The notes under the pieces are model-generated. The model had not been told where the DNA came from. It was given only the letters and a program-made list of their open reading frames with translations, and did not search any database. Shown in pieces: positions 33,796 through 47,400 of a stretch of 64,000 bases of DNA. Within the stretch, counting starts at the first letter, position 1. Every line of letters starts with the position of its first letter. The position numbers and the translations under genes are program-made. The DNA is taken from the NCBI RefSeq assembly GCF_958298935.1, contig NC_084935.1, positions 8,566,001 through 8,630,000 on the forward strand, read 5' to 3'. The stretch is from Phragmites australis. Lineage: Eukaryota > Streptophyta > Magnoliopsida > Poales > Poaceae.

Positions 33796-35313
33796 ATCCA
33801 AATCATGCATGGGTAATTCTTCTCATGCACTTTTAACTATTTGGATGCGTAGGAGACCACTTTGCCATCTTGCATTAGGACACATCATAATCATTGCCTA
33901 GAGGCATCATAGAATACCGTAAAGTCCTTGTAGATATGTAGCAAGGTTAGCACTGGGGCTGTGGTTAGTCTTTTCTTTAGTTCTTGGAAGCTCTTTTTAC
34001 AAGCTTCTATCCATTGAAATGTCTTTTCCTTTCGGGTTAGTTCAGTCATAGGCCTTGCTATTTTAAAAGAAAAATCCTTCTATGAATTGCGATAGTATCC
34101 TGCTAGTCCAAGAAAACTTCTGATTTTTGTCACATTAGTCAACGGATTTCAATCCGTGACTGCTTTGACTTTAGCAGGATCAACTACTACTCCTTCTTCT
34201 GTTATCGTATGTCCAAGGAATGCAACTTCCCTTAGCCAAAATTCATACTTGCTGAATTTAGTATAAAGCTCATGGGCTCTTAACCTTTCCAAGACTATTC
34301 TTAGGTGTTATTCGTGCTCTTCGGAACTCTTAGAGTAGATGCATATGTTGTCAATAAAGACTATGAAAAACTTATCTAACTCTTCAATGAATACTTTATT
34401 CATCAAGTTCATAAAGTAAGCATGAGCATTGATTAATCTAAAGGACATCACTGTGAACTCGTATATCAATACTGAGTCACAAAGGTTGTTTTAGTTATGT
34501 CACTTTCTCGAACTTTCAGCTGGTAATACCTTGATCTTAGGTCAATTTTAGAGAAGAATTTGGCTCCTTGTAGCTGATAGAAAAGGTCATCGATCCTGGA
34601 CAATGGGTATTTATTTTTTATGGTCACTTCATTCAAGGCTCGATAATCTACACACATTCTAAGGCTGTCATCTTTCTTCTTTACAAATAAGACTGTTGAT
34701 CCCCATAAAGATAAACTAGGTCTGATATATCCCTTCTCTTTCAATTCTCCTATTTGCTTATTTAACTATGCTAGTTCATTGGATGTCATCCGATAGGGTC
34801 TTTGATTATCGGAGTGGTTCCAAGGATAAGATCTATGATGAACTCTATTACCCGGTTAGGTGGCATTCTCGTTAGTTCCTCAGGGAACACATCTGAGTAT
34901 TCACTTACTATGGGCACCTCTTTCAGAGTTGTGGCTTCCAAGTTACACAACATGAGCTTGTGTTTAGGTCATTTGGGCTGATATTTCACTCTAATGTCAT
35001 GGTGATTAACTAGGCTGACATTTCAGTGCCACAAGCTATGTTGCCTTGATGCTTGGCTAACCAGACAATTCCAAGAATGACATCTATTCCTTCAAAATGG
35101 AGAACTACTAAGTTCGCTAGGAACTCTACCTCACTTATTATGATTTTAACCCGGGGAAATCCTAATAGGCACTTAATTTTTGCTCTGGGACAGTATATCA
35201 TAAGGGGGGTTTTAAGCAGAATTGCTAGGATTCTATGCTTAGCAACAAACATTGATGATATAAATGAATGTGAAGCTCCAAAATTAAATAATATTGTTCT
35301 AGGGTTAAGTTGA
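33796..35313 (-). pseudogene. Ty3/gypsy pol, 5' part: protease, reverse transcriptase, RNase H start
   Basis: Reading leftwards: aspartic protease region (about 35010-35313) with FNFGASHSF where DSGA is expected, so the catalytic Asp is lost, and FEGIDVILG further on. Next is the RT N-terminal half (34466-34744: [34 protein letters not shown], here named by its VDYRALN and FSKIDLRS landmarks), then degenerate RT with the FSKYEFWLREVAFLGHTI-type segment near 34250, and the RNase H start (FYDASRQ, then KVHEKNYP) ending at 33796 where the CACTA element begins. Gag and the 5' LTR are missing beyond 35313, so the element is truncated. Confidence 0.85.
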
Positions 35314-35814
35314 CAATGAATTCACATTATAAAACGTCTGGTGCTTCCTGGCTATTAACAAATCACAATTAACCAAATCACCTAAAGTAATTATTACTTG
35401 TAGATTGGCTAAATACTCACAAATCATAATTAACCAAATCACAGCTATACATAAAGTATAATAGGTCCAGGTTTATGAATTCAATCTGGATATCGTTGGA
35501 AACCAACAAACAATACTCTATGGGATGTCAGCCAAACATATAAATAGTCATTAAATTCAACACACCGAGTTTAAAATTTATGTTCAGAAATCTTGCATAT
35601 TTGCAGAAAATGTTCGTGTGCAAACATCTAGGCCAGCCATGGAAAGGAAAAATCCACACAAAGAGAAAGGGAAATACTTGGAAGTTGATGTGTATATAGG
35701 CCAATAACTCAATTTAAGCATCGATAAACAAAAGGGAAATTATTTTAGCTTAGTAACAGAAACCAAACCAGTGGTTGTCCCTATCTTCATGGATAAACAA
35801 ATTGCCCACGTCTT
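35314..35814. other. No gene recognised
   Basis: AT-rich sequence between the truncated gypsy and the next CACTA element, with a repeated phrase AATTAACCAAATCAC at about 35366 and 35427. Nothing else is recognisable. Confidence 0.4.
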
Positions 35815-36692
35815 TACTACTACAAAACCTATTTTTCGAGACACCTAGGTTTCATTTCTACAGGCGGTTCATAGGACAAACCGCCTGATAAAGTGGCTGC
35901 AGCCCCGTGCAGCTGAGGACCGCATGTGAAAACTAATTTCCACAGGCGGTTCACATAAGGAACCGCCTGTGGAAATGGAGCATTTACACAGGCGGTTTCT
36001 TATGTGGACCGCCTGTGAAAACTAATTTCCACAGGCGGTTTCTTATGTCAACCGCCTGTGGAAATAGTCCATAAATACTTCATCGTCTCAGCCAGCTCCA
36101 TTCAGACAGGCTTACTGTTTCGAACAGTAAGCATTTACTATGGCGGCGGATTTGGAAAATAGGTGGGAAAGGTTTTGTTTTTGATTTCCTTGGAGGAGCC
36201 AAATAAGGTATGTATATCTCATCCCTAGCTTGCATTTTTTTAAGTTTAGATTTAGATTTAAGGCTAAATTAGAGTTTAAATGTGATCTAGAGATGCTCAT
36301 GGTTCTTGCCATTTAGATCATCAAATTAGCTCAAATTTGTTGCAATATTGATTTAATTGTGTAGATTCACATGATTCTAGTATTATATTTTAAAAATGTA
36401 GCTAGAATGTGATGTTTTTTAGCCATAGGAGGTTTCATCATGAATGGGGATTTTTTTCTCTAGATCTAGATCTAGATCTAGGGAGAGGGAGAGGGAGAGG
36501 GAGAGGAAGAGAGAGAGTAATGAATTCACATTATTTTGAGCCATAAATTTACGTCAATGTAGATTCAATTGCGTAGACATATTATAATCATAACAGGCCC
36601 ATATTTTCCTTTTAAAAAAATCTTTTTAATTCTGATTTTTAAATTAATTAATTAATTAATTAATGTATCTAATTTTGTGGTTGAAGTTAAAG

Positions 36693-39186
36693 ATGGACAG
36701 AGCATGGATGTATGACGCGTCAAGACATGGAGAAATATACATCAAAGGACTCTCTGTTTTTATTGAAGCCGCAGAGAAGGACGCTTTAACTAAGAAAACA
36801 AAGGAAATATATTGTCCATGTTCTGACTGCAAGAACCAGAAATTATGGTACAAATCAAGTATAATCAAATCACACTTGATCTTGAGAGGTTTTGTTGAGG
36901 ATTACAAATGTTGGTCCAATCACGGAGAACAACGTACAAGCGAACCAAACCAGGACATCGCTGCTGATCAAGTAGATGGTGATGATGAGGGAGCAGTTGA
37001 AGGCGACACTGATGTTATGATGGATGATGATGCCGATTTTGATCTGGATGATGATGCTGATTTTGATCTGGAGGAAATGTTGTGCCACGCAGAACCGCAT
37101 GTTTTAAGGAACACGAGAGGTTTAGATAATTTTGAGGCGTTACAAAAGGCATCAAAGAAACTTTTGTATGAGGAATCTAAGGGCTGTGATAAGGACTTTA
37201 CGGTGTTGCATTCGGTGCTTGAACTTCTAAGGTTGAAGGCCAGCAATGGATGGTCCGACAAGAGTTTCTCGGATCTGTTGAATCTCTTGGCAAACATGCT
37301 TTCGAAGCCTAACTCCTTGCCCACCACCACTTATCTGGCGAAGAAGCTTATCTGCCCGTTGTCATTGGATGTGCAAAAAATACACGCGTGTCCGAACCAC
37401 TATATCCTCTACCGTAAAGAGTACGAAGCCTTGGATAGATATCCAGTGTGCAATGCGAGTCGGTACAAGAGGAATGATGATTGTGAGGACGAAGATGCTT
37501 CCGCCAACGCGAAGAAGAAAAAGAGTAATGCTGGTCGTGACGAAGAAGACACTTCTTCCAACACGGAGAAGAAGAGAAGAAGTCCTGCGATGGTGATGTG
37601 GTACCTACCAGTGATCCCCCGCTTGCAGCGACTGTACTCGAACCCTAGGGACTCTGAACTGTTGTGTTGCATTTCGATAAGCGCAAGAAGGATGGAACTA
37701 AGCTTCGACACCCCGCTGATGCTAGGCAATGGAGAAAGTTCAATGCCATGTATCCAGAGTTCGCTGAAGAACCAAGGAATGTAAGGTTCATGTTGAGTAC
37801 CGACGGAATGAATCCTTTCGGTGACATGAGCACCTCACATAGCACATGGCCAGTGGTCCTGGCCATCTACAACCTTCCTCCATGGCTATGCATGAAGTGG
37901 AAGTACCTTATGCTGTCCATTCTTATCCAAGGACCGAAACAACTGGGCAACGATATAGATGTGTTTCTGGAACCACTAATGGAAGATATGGCGAAACTGT
38001 GGAACGAGAGGGTCCGGGTGTGGGATGAGTTCCGACGACAGTACTTCACGCTGAAAGCAATGATTTTCGTTACCATCAATGATTATCCCGTCCTTTTTAA
38101 CCTATCAGGACAGGTTAAAGGGAAGTAAGGATGTGCAGTGTGCTTGGATGAAACCGCGTCTGTGTACCTTCCGTACTCATAGAAGGTAGTGTACACGCGA
38201 CACCGAAGGTTCTTACTCAGAACTCGCAGATGCCGCAATATGAAGAAACATTTTGACAACACGGTTGAGGAAGATACTGGCCCGAAACCTCGCAGCGGGG
38301 CACGAGTGTTTCAAATGGTCAGTAGAATCAAGGTTGTTTTTGGGAAACCGCCGAAGGGTAAAAAGAGGAAGAAAAGTGAGACGCTGACCAGCACGCTGTG
38401 GAAGAAGATGCCAATTTTCTTTAAGTATTTGCCCTACTGGAAGGACTTGGACGTCCGTCACAGCATCGATGTCATGCACGTTGAGAAGAATGTGTGTGAT
38501 AGCATCCTTGGCCTCTTACTGGACATACCGGGTAAGACAAAGGATGGAATCAAGTCACGTAAGGACTTGGTGCATTTTGAAATCAGGCCAGAGCTACACC
38601 CTGAAGACAAACCAAATGGGAAACATTATCTTCCACCGGCTAGCTACTCTCTGACACCTGAGGAGAAAAAGGCACTGTGCAAGTGCTTACGTGGGATGAG
38701 AGTCCCGACTGGCTACTCATCCAATATTAAGAATCTAGTCTCGATGAAAGATTTGAAGCTAATCGGCATGAAGTCTCACGATTGTCATGATGATAACGCA
38801 GATGCTCCCTATTGCAATCAGGGGTATCAAGTCAAGATACATAAAGGTGGTCATCACACGGTTGTGTCACTTCTTTAACGCAATTGCTCAGAAGGTGATC
38901 GATGCTGAAAAACTGGGTGCTCTACATAGTTACTTGGTAGAGACTTTGTGCCAACTTGAGATGTGCTTCTCTCCATCCTTTTTCGATATCATGGTACACT
39001 TCTTGGTTCACATCGTGAATGAGATGTATGCGTTTGAGCAGTATATGGGCATTCTCAAGGGCTATGTACAGAATCGTGCTCACCCAGAGGGGTTCCATGA
39101 TCGAGGGCTACAGTACCGAAGAAGTCGTTGAGTGTTGCATCGATTATATAAAAGATTCTAATCCGATTGGTCGATCAAGAATCTAA
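36693..39186 (+). pseudogene. CACTA TNP2-type transposase, frameshifted
   Basis: Starts MDRAWMYDASRHGE (36693): a complete transposase-associated domain with IYCPCSDCKNQK, then an acidic DDDADFDL repeat. The Transposase_21 core follows: TDGMNPFGDM, YNLPPWLCMKWKY, IDVMHVEKNVCDSI, FFDIMVHFLVHIV. Damage: a one-base deletion near 37669, a TAA at 38126-38128 and a TAG near 38180, a small deletion near 38785, and a one-base insertion near 39091. The final frame ends at a stop near 39185. It is the best-preserved TNP2 in the window over its first 325 codons. Confidence 0.85.
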
Positions 39187-39189
39187 CAT

Positions 39190-39920
39190 AAGTATTCATG
39201 TAGCGATCACTATATTTGTATAATGTTGATGCCGAAGTCGAGCAGACTCGTGGTCCTTGACTTTGTCGATTTCCAACAAAAATCCTACCAAGATTTCATT
39301 GTCGTTATACAGAGGTAAAGGAAATCCCCCGTACTTAAAATTCTTATAAATTATTTATGAATTGATAATTACTCATTGGCATTCGAATAGGGCCTACAAG
39401 TGGTACGTAACGAAAGGTGGGATACACGATACGGACAAACCGAATGCGATGACGGTCCGTACACACTTTCCGGTAATAACACACTTCTAATTCTTGTATC
39501 CCACTATTAATGACGAAGAGTCTTATTGAACTAACGAATACATTGTGTTTTTATTTGTAGTGCCACAAGCAAGGTTTCAATAGCGTTCTTTGTGGATACT
39601 ATGTTTGCCAATTTCTTAGGGTAAACGGGAGGTACACAACGAACCCTGAGGACGTAAGTCATCATTGCGCCTGTATATTTTTATTTGGTTATGTTTCCGT
39701 TGTCAGTAGTATTTTAACTCTTTTAGTTGTGTTTTCAATCCAGGCAAGGATGATCCAATGTGCCAACCAAGCTCTCACCGACAAAGAAATCCAAAACGTC
39801 CAACGTGACATGTGCCGATTTATTATGCACGAAGTTATCCACAAGAACGTCAGATTCTTTGATCGCGGAGGCGAATTAGCTAGCCATCCGAAGCTTTGTG
39901 TGTGGGAGAGCGACTCTTAG
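39190..39920 (+). pseudogene. Ulp1/C48-type protease-like C-terminus (CACTA-associated)
   Basis: Exon-like pieces: a His-containing DHYICIMLMPKSSRLVVLD segment (39205-39290), WYVTKGGIHDTDKPN (39400-39440), CHKQGFNSVLCGYYVCQFL (39560-39620, the Gln/Cys site), and MIQCANQALTDKEIQ to the stop at 39920. Introns with GT/AG-like borders separate them. The N-terminal half of this gene is missing, so the internal deletion of the element fused the end of TNP2 to the end of the protease gene. Confidence 0.7.
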
Positions 39921-40388
39921 CTATATAGGCTTGTGATGTTGTGAATATTATTGTACTTGTGTTAAATATTGAAATCTATGATACTATGTGATGCTATTCA
40001 TATTGTTATTGAAACTGTGTGAAATCTGGATGGAATAAAATATATTCTAAGGCGGAACCGCCTGTGGAAATCTTTATATCTAAGGCGACAGCTAATGTGG
40101 GCCGCCTGTGGAAATCAATTTTCACAGGCGGTTGGCATAAGGAACCGCCTGTGAAAATCTATTTTTACAGGCGGTTTCTTAAGCCAACCGCCTGTGAAAA
40201 TCGATTTCTATAGGCAGTTGCATGTGAAAATCGATTTTCACAGGCGGTTCCTTATGCTAACCGCCTGTGGAAATAGATTTCCACAGGCACGCCTGTGGAA
40301 ATCAACGGCCTTCGATCTCAAACGGGTGTGCTAAATGCCTGTGAAAAAGCGTTTTCATCCGTCTGTACAGTATCGTTCTGTAGTAGTA

Positions 40389-41159
40389 CTGCATACAAGT
40401 GGGCATAGAGAATTCTCTCATTAATTAATGTGTATCAATAATAATTCTTACAGCAGGCCTAACAGTTACAATATGCATTACGCTTGCTAATGCTTAAGCT
40501 GATCAAACAATTATGTAGCTATCGGTGGTCGATAAACAAGCACTGGTTGCTGACTACGTAACGTACTAGTTCGAAAAAAAAAATTAGCAAGTATACTACA
40601 TACGTACGTAACCATGCGTAGTGCATATACACGCGAAAAGCACATCAATTAGCTTGCATTTAACAAGACGACGAGACTCTCGAGCCAGCTAAGCGCATCC
40701 AAATTTTTTAGTTCATGAAATAAGATATGTGCCCATGCAGACCTAGGAAGTCTTGTCTGCTCAGCACCAGTTGATCAGATTGCTATCATCTATCTTGAAT
40801 TCCTGATCTGCGGCTTTAATTTCTTGCTCTAGTACAAATTTAATTTTAGGATTACTGAAGTAAAGACATGAATAATTGGAAGGTCCACAGCATTTGTTCA
40901 TCACACAACGTTGGGGTTGCAACAATAAAGCCCAAATTAAAAACAAACCTTGACCTAAGAAGAGATTAATACAAGAATACAAGAATATTGTCCAATATGT
41001 CTGTTTAATGTTAACTTTAAAATATTTACTAAAGTTGTCACTAACAGAATAAGTGGGGTGGCAGAACATGTGATCTGTCCAACACAGATTGCATTCATGT
41101 CTGATCGAAACATTATGGAAGGAGTTATAATCATACACGAGACCATCCATGAGTTGCAT
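40389..41159. other. No gene recognised; one 135-codon ORF of unknown standing
   Basis: AT-rich. A minus-strand ORF at 40761-41168 (135 codons) has a hydrophobic patch and no family I recognise; its composition is what AT-rich random sequence gives, so I do not call it a gene. Confidence 0.4.
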
Positions 41160-43118
41160 AAGAAACATCTAAATGGAGTAATATTTGAAGATTGACTTTA
41201 AGAAGGCCTATAAGAAACATCTAAACAGAGTAATATTTGAAGATTGACTTTAAGAAGGTCTATGATAAAGTCAAATGGCCATTTTTTTCAACACACTCTA
41301 AGAATGAAGTGATTTTTAGAAAAGTGGTGCCAATGGATCAAAAAATTTGTATCTGGCGGGAGTGTAGGTATCAACATCAATAATGACATTAGAACTTACT
41401 TTCAAACCTACAAAGCTTTACGACAAGGTGACCCCCTTTCTCCCATCCTCTTTAATATTATGGCGGATATGTTGGCAATTATGATAGCCATAGCCAAAGA
41501 GGATGGACAGATCACAAGAGTTATACCATATTTGGTGAATGACGGGTTGTCAATTCTATAATATGCGGATGACACTATCATCTTCATGGAACATAACTTG
41601 GAGCTAGCCCGAAATACGAAGCTTCTGTAATGTGTTTTCGAACAACTATCTGATCTTAAGATTAACTTTCACAAAAGTGAAATATTCTGTTATGGGGATG
41701 CAAAGGAGATGGAAGATCAGTATACATAGCTGTGATGTGATACTGGATCATATCCTTTCAGATATCTTAGCATTCTCATGCACCATCAAAAGCTTCACAA
41801 TAGTAATTGGAGAAAGGTTGAGGAAAGATTTGAGCAATGTTTGAGCAGTTAGAAGGGTAAACACTTGTCAACGGGAAGCCGATTAGTATTGATTAATTCG
41901 GTTCTCTCTAGTCTGCCAATATTCATGATGTCTTTCTTTGAAATTCCACGAGGTGTGCTCAAAAGACTAGATTAATTATGATCCAAGTTTTTTTGGTAAT
42001 ATGATAGTCACAAAAGAAAATATAGATTTGCCAGGTGGAATATATTGTGCCAACCTAGAGATCAAGGAGGGTTGGGAATACTTGACCTTTCAATCCAAAA
42101 TAAATGCCTCATCAGTAAATGGTTATTTAAGTTATTGTATGAGGATGGGGTATGGCAATAATTGCTCAAAAACAAATACCTTGGGAGTAAATCCCTCACA
42201 CAGGTTGAAGGAAAACCTGGATATTCACATTTCTAGAATGGACTAATGAAAGTCAAAGAAGAATTTTTAAAATGGGGCACATTCAATATAAAGGATGGCA
42301 CCCAGATAAGACTTTGGGAAGATAGGTGGCTAGAAAATACACCTCTTAAAGAATAATATATGTCGCTCTTTAATATAGTGAGCCATAGAAGTGCTACGAT
42401 GGCTGATGTGATGAGTACTATACAGCTTAATATATCATTTCTCAGACCAATTATTGGAGACAGATTAATAGCTTGGCATAATCTAGTACTCAAGTTAGTT
42501 AACATATGATTGACATAGGAAAGAGATGCTTTTATATGGAACCTTGATAATAGTGGACACTTTACAGTCCAGCCCATGTATAGGCAAATGGCAAACATAG
42601 ATATTTTCTTCCCTAATAATTTTTTGTGGCGTTTAAAACTCCCCTTGAAGATAAAGATCTTCATGTGGTATGTAGGACGAGGGGTCATATTGACTAAAGA
42701 TAATTTAGCGAAATGCAACTGGAATGGGGATCTTAAATGTAGCTTTTGTAATCAAAATGAAAGCATACATCACTTTTTCTTTGGTTGTCATTTTGTTAAA
42801 TCAATTTGGCGTGTTATTAAAATTGCCCTTGGGATTGACACACCAAGAAACATCAGTCATATGCTGGGCGGATGGGTTACAGGTGTTAGGCAACTTAATA
42901 AGAATAAGATCTTTGTTGGTGTAGCAATATTATGTTGGGCTATATGGTTATGTCGTAATGATATTATTTTTGACAAAAAAATCAATCACAACTTTCATGC
43001 AGGCACTTTTTATGGGCATGTATTGGCTACGGTACTGGAGTATGTTGCAGAAGTAGAAGGACAGGGGTGTCGTTCACAAGGCTTGCCAAGCTTTAGTAAT
43101 AGATATGCTGGTAGTTGA
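41160..43118 (+). mobile_element. L1-type LINE fragment (reverse transcriptase and zf-RVT), decayed
   Basis: The RT part carries ALRQGDPLSPILFNIMADML (about 41410-41470) and YADDTIIFMEHN (about 41565-41600), the polymerase motifs of plant L1 elements, with a stop just before YADD. After many stops, 42240-42360 reads WGTFNIKDGTQIRLWEDRW. The ORF at 42576-43118 (180 codons) is the zf-RVT domain: LKIKIFMWYVGRGVILTKDNL, then CSFCNQNESIHHFFFGC. The endonuclease N-terminus is absent, as expected of 5'-truncated LINEs. A 52-bp tandem duplication lies at its start (41160-41263). Confidence 0.8.
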
Positions 43119-44428
43119 TTGGTTTATTATGGAGCTTATGAACTATATTTTGGTACCATTCCGAATGCTCACAGTTTGCAGCATTATTGTAATAAAAAAC
43201 CATGTTGTGTGCACCAGGCAGTACAAATGCTGAATTTTTTTTCCATTATCTAAAAAAAGAAGAGATGAAACTGCAATACAGAAACGATATGATAGATGGA
43301 TATAATTTCTTCAATCCATTCATTTTATCACTTGCCCAAGGAACAACAGTCAAAGCAAAGAAGTGGCAGCGGTAGCGATATGAGGAGAGGTATAGGTTCG
43401 TACAATGAATCCTAATATGATCATTTTTGCTACACCTGTCTAGATGGGACGTGTTTTCCCAATGAAAAACGAGTGGGTCGGAACAGAGACCCTCGTGAAG
43501 CGGACTTCCAAATGTGTTGGTTTGTTGGACCATGGAAATCTTTCGCACGGGCTTCCTCCCCAGGGAAAAGGCTAGAAACTGAGCGGGGTTGTGGGCTTCC
43601 AAACAAGGCATCATTGTCTTCTCTAGATTTTTCTTGGGCTCTTTGTTTTGTTTTTTATCTTTTTTTTTCTTATTTGCTTTCCAGGTTTTTTGTTCTGAAT
43701 TTTGTGTTTCTTTTGATGTCTCACAAATTTGTTAGTTTTTAGGACTCTTAATTCGGTCGTTGTAATCTAAACATTATAGAAACAAGTGTAGTTTTCCAAG
43801 AAATCTTGAATAACAAATATCGAACCTAGAAAACCAATAAGAAAAATGTATTGTGTGCAAGAAATCTTGAATAACAAATATAGAACATAGAAAAAAATAA
43901 GAATAAAGATGAGGGCTAAAGTGGTGAAGAAAGTTGAAATCAACGAGCGTGAATTACAGAAGGTTATATTTATGTAAGTAACAGGCTTGTCGTTGTTGAG
44001 TGGGCAGTGTTCCATAACTAAAATACGTTTTCACACTAATTTATAGCCAGTGTTCCGCTAGTTAAAATATGTTGTTCCACTAGATAAGATATGTTGTTCC
44101 ACTAGTTAACTGATATAGAACTGTAATTAAGCGTACAATAAAAACGTTTGCAGTTACAGCATTACCGGCACTTATTTAAGTGTGCGCAAGCTTAGCAAAC
44201 CACTGAGGTCACTTCAAAATGGACCCAGAATTACGAGAGCTGGTTAAGAAGATCAGCTAGTTAACATTTTGATGGGCGTGGGCATCTCTTGCATCAACTA
44301 TGCTAACCTATTCTGCTCGTTTCGTTTTTCTTGTCCGAATGCTGATCACATAACAATCCTGTACAGTTACCAATCTACAAAGTCTGGGATCACCACGTTC
44401 CTACGTCTGTGCCAGCCCTGCTAATCTG
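43119..44428. other. Intergenic, downstream of the CRK gene
   Basis: No gene recognised. 43795-43905 carries two diverged tandem copies of an AAGAAATCTTGAATAACAAA-type unit about 60 bp apart. 44035-44110 has a small repeat of TTCCACTAG.TAA. The left part contains the presumed 3' flank of the LINE. Confidence 0.4.
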
Positions 44429-47400
44429 CTACCTGCCTTCTTCGTCGGCCAGGGTGATATTGCTGATCCGGCACGACGACTCGCCGAAGGAGCCCGACGG
44501 CATGGCGAGGCTGGAGATCCTGACGTTGTAGTAGGCCGGCTGCCTGGGCTCCGGCATCGTCAGCCCCTCGCTGCTGAGCATAGCAACGACGTCGGACATG
44601 TTGGGCCGGTCGTCGGCGCTGTCTTGCACGCACAGCAGCGACACCTGGACGCACTTCATCACCTCGGACACCGGGAAGTCTTCTCCCAGCGCCGGGTCAA
44701 CAAGCTCGTGCCATTTCCCGTCCTGCCACATCTGGTACGCCTGAAAGAATCGATCAAACGTTGTTTCAGTGATCAAATCAACCGTGCTCTGTCAGTCTAG
44801 CTGCTCAACTCTGAATCTTCGTTGCAGGTAACTTTACTTACATATCCTGTGAGGTTGAAGAATTTTCCGTACTGGTAGAACCCGGCAGTCCTCTTCCCGG
44901 TGATGATCTCGAGGAGCAAGACGCCGAAGCTGAAAACATCAGATTTGATGGAGAAGAGGCCCTCGGAAGCGTACTCCGGAGCGATGTAACCACTGATCAC
45001 AAGAAACGCAAAATTAAGCTACTAACATTGTGACACGATCACCAACAAAAACTAGTCCTGAATCTTCGTTCACACACTGCAAGAATGTAATGATGTATGG
45101 AGTAGTTTGATCAGTGCTTCTAATACTACTTACTGTGTGCCGACGACCCTGGTGGTGTTGGCCTCCGTGACATTGGAGCAGAATATCCTGGCCATGCCGA
45201 AGTCGGAGATCTTGGGGTTCATGTCGCGGTCCAGGAGGATGTTGCTGGCTTTGAGGTCCCGGTGTATGACCCGCAGCCGCGAGTGCTTGTGCAGGTAGAG
45301 CAGCCCCTGGGCGATCCCGTCGATGATTCGGAACCGCCGCTCCCAGGTCAGTATCGCCCCTTTGACACTGTCTGCAAACCGACCGCAAGACTTGGCATCA
45401 GCAGACAAGTTACAGCAATGGCTGAAGCAATACGGGGACTCGTGGTTGGGTCAGGTACCGAAGATGAAGAAGTCGAGGCTCTTGTTGTGCATGTACTCGT
45501 AGATGAGCATCTTCTCGTCGGCCTGCACGCAGCAGCCCAGCAAGCGGACAAGATTGGTGTGCTGCAGCTTGGCGATCAGCTGGATCTCCGTCTTGAACTC
45601 TATCAGCCCCTGCACCGAGCACGACGAGAGCCGCTTGATCGCGATCTCCAGCCCACCGGGCAACTCACCCTGAAACACAAACGTATAGTCTGTTAAACAC
45701 TGAAGTCTGAAGAGTCAATGAGTTCATCTGCATATGTGACTGAATATTTCTGGAGTACCCTATAAACAGGGCCGAAGCCTCCCTGGCCGAGCTTGTTGTC
45801 GTCGTCGAAGTTGTTGGTGGCGTCGGCGATCTGGTCGAAGTCGTAGAGCGAGAACTCGGAGTCGCTCTCCTCGTTCTTCCAGAGCTTGAGCACCTGCTCC
45901 ATCTCCATGGACATGGTCGGCATGCTCACCGTCCCTGACATGTTGATCACTGATGAAGCCATGCCGTTAGTCACAAGCGCACGCAGCTGCACGAGCATCG
46001 AGCAGGCGAATAACTGTCGTAGTGGCACTGAATAGAGCTGCAAGTTTATACCTCTTCTTCTCCGCTTCCTGATCCATAGGAAGCATGCGAAGAGGCAGAT
46101 CAGAAGCACTGATACGGGGACGACGGTTGCGACGATCACAAGTGTACTGCTGTTGCTCCCTGGACATGATGCAAAGTGGGTGTGTCATTTCGAGCAAATA
46201 ATTAGAAGAGAGATCAAGGTAAGATACATGCAAAAGTCAGGTATAGTACAAGCGATCTTTGCCAGTAATGAAGTGCTAAGATTTTTTCTTTCTTCTGAAA
46301 AAAAAAAGTGCTACGAAGAATTTTTTTTCCTTCAGAAAAAATGTCCTACTATACTTTTTCTTCAAAATTAGCATGTAAGTGGCAATTAGTCTGGTAGGTA
46401 CAGGCTTTTAAATCGCGATTTTCGCGGCACAGTCCTAGAAAAGCTATAAGCTATCGCATGAGCTATCCCTCTTTGCGTTTTAATATTAATAAATATGAAA
46501 TATTTAAAAATTTATATAATGTAGTTAATGTTTGAAAATTTATTAAATCATAGTACATAAGAAAGTACTAAATATAATATAAAAAGACATAGATATTGTT
46601 AACATATGTACTAAATTTTATATAATATTGTTATTAGCATATGTACTTAATCAGTGACAAATATAATAAGTGTTGGAGTATTGAAAAAAGAGCAAGATAC
46701 GGTGTCTTGCTAGGTTTTTTTAATAGATCCAAGCTTATAAGAAATGTTTCTATGATTTCTAGCAAAGTGAGATATCAAAATTGACTTTGTTTTTGGACAT
46801 TTTAGTATAGCGGAACTATCTCTAGCTACCAGCTATGACAAATAGCGCAGCTATTTAGGGCAATGGCACGTTGCTTCGTGTTTGATGTCTAAAACAGACA
46901 TAGTGCAGCTATAGCTAGCTATTTACAACCTTGGATAGCTAGTGCTGGTCAACGTGAGTTGCGTGACAAAGTGACAAGCAGTTGAGACATCGCAATATGA
47001 ATGATGAAGCCATCGATCTCGCTGGGGCCACAGCGGCAGCAGCGTGTGACTGATCCTTAAGCAAAATCCATGGTTGGTGTGAAAAAGGAATCTACACTCT
47101 TGAGACGAACATCCAGGCTGCCTCTGTGGCGGGGCCCGTTCACCGACCAGAGCTAGCAACGACGACCCGGGTGCCGAAACCAAGCGAGTCAAACTCAAAC
47201 ACCGGGAGTATCGTCTCTCCGGCGGCTAAAGCGCAGGTCGCCGTGGGTGGGGACGAGAGTCACGAGACTCCGTCGAGGCAAATCAGCACAAGGAAGAAGC
47301 AGGAGGTCGTGCACCAATTGCCCTGCATGCACAGTGACGGACGCGAAGTCATGGAAAGAGACCAAATCTTCTTTTCCTCCTCCTTCACTTATGCATATGT

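Larger units (their letters stand above)
35815..40388 (+). mobile_element. CACTA element, 4.6 kb, internally deleted
   Basis: The left end at 35815 reads TACTACTACAAAAC (first C changed) and the right end at 40388 reads CTGTAGTAGTA. The flanks CTT (35812-35814) and CTG (40389-40391) are an imperfect 3-bp duplication. Both ends carry arrays of ACAGGCGGTT...AACCGCCTGTG motifs (35860-36065 and 40050-40330), a different subterminal class from the 20280-33792 element. Inside are a damaged TNP2 gene followed directly by the C-terminal part of a C48 protease-like gene. Confidence 0.8.

Noticed and set aside
20290..40330. CRISPR-like arrays
   Set aside because: The regularly recurring short motifs are CACTA subterminal repeats in both orientations with irregular spacing, in a plant genome.
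40761..41168. 135-codon minus-strand ORF
   Set aside because: No recognisable family and composition of AT-rich random sequence.
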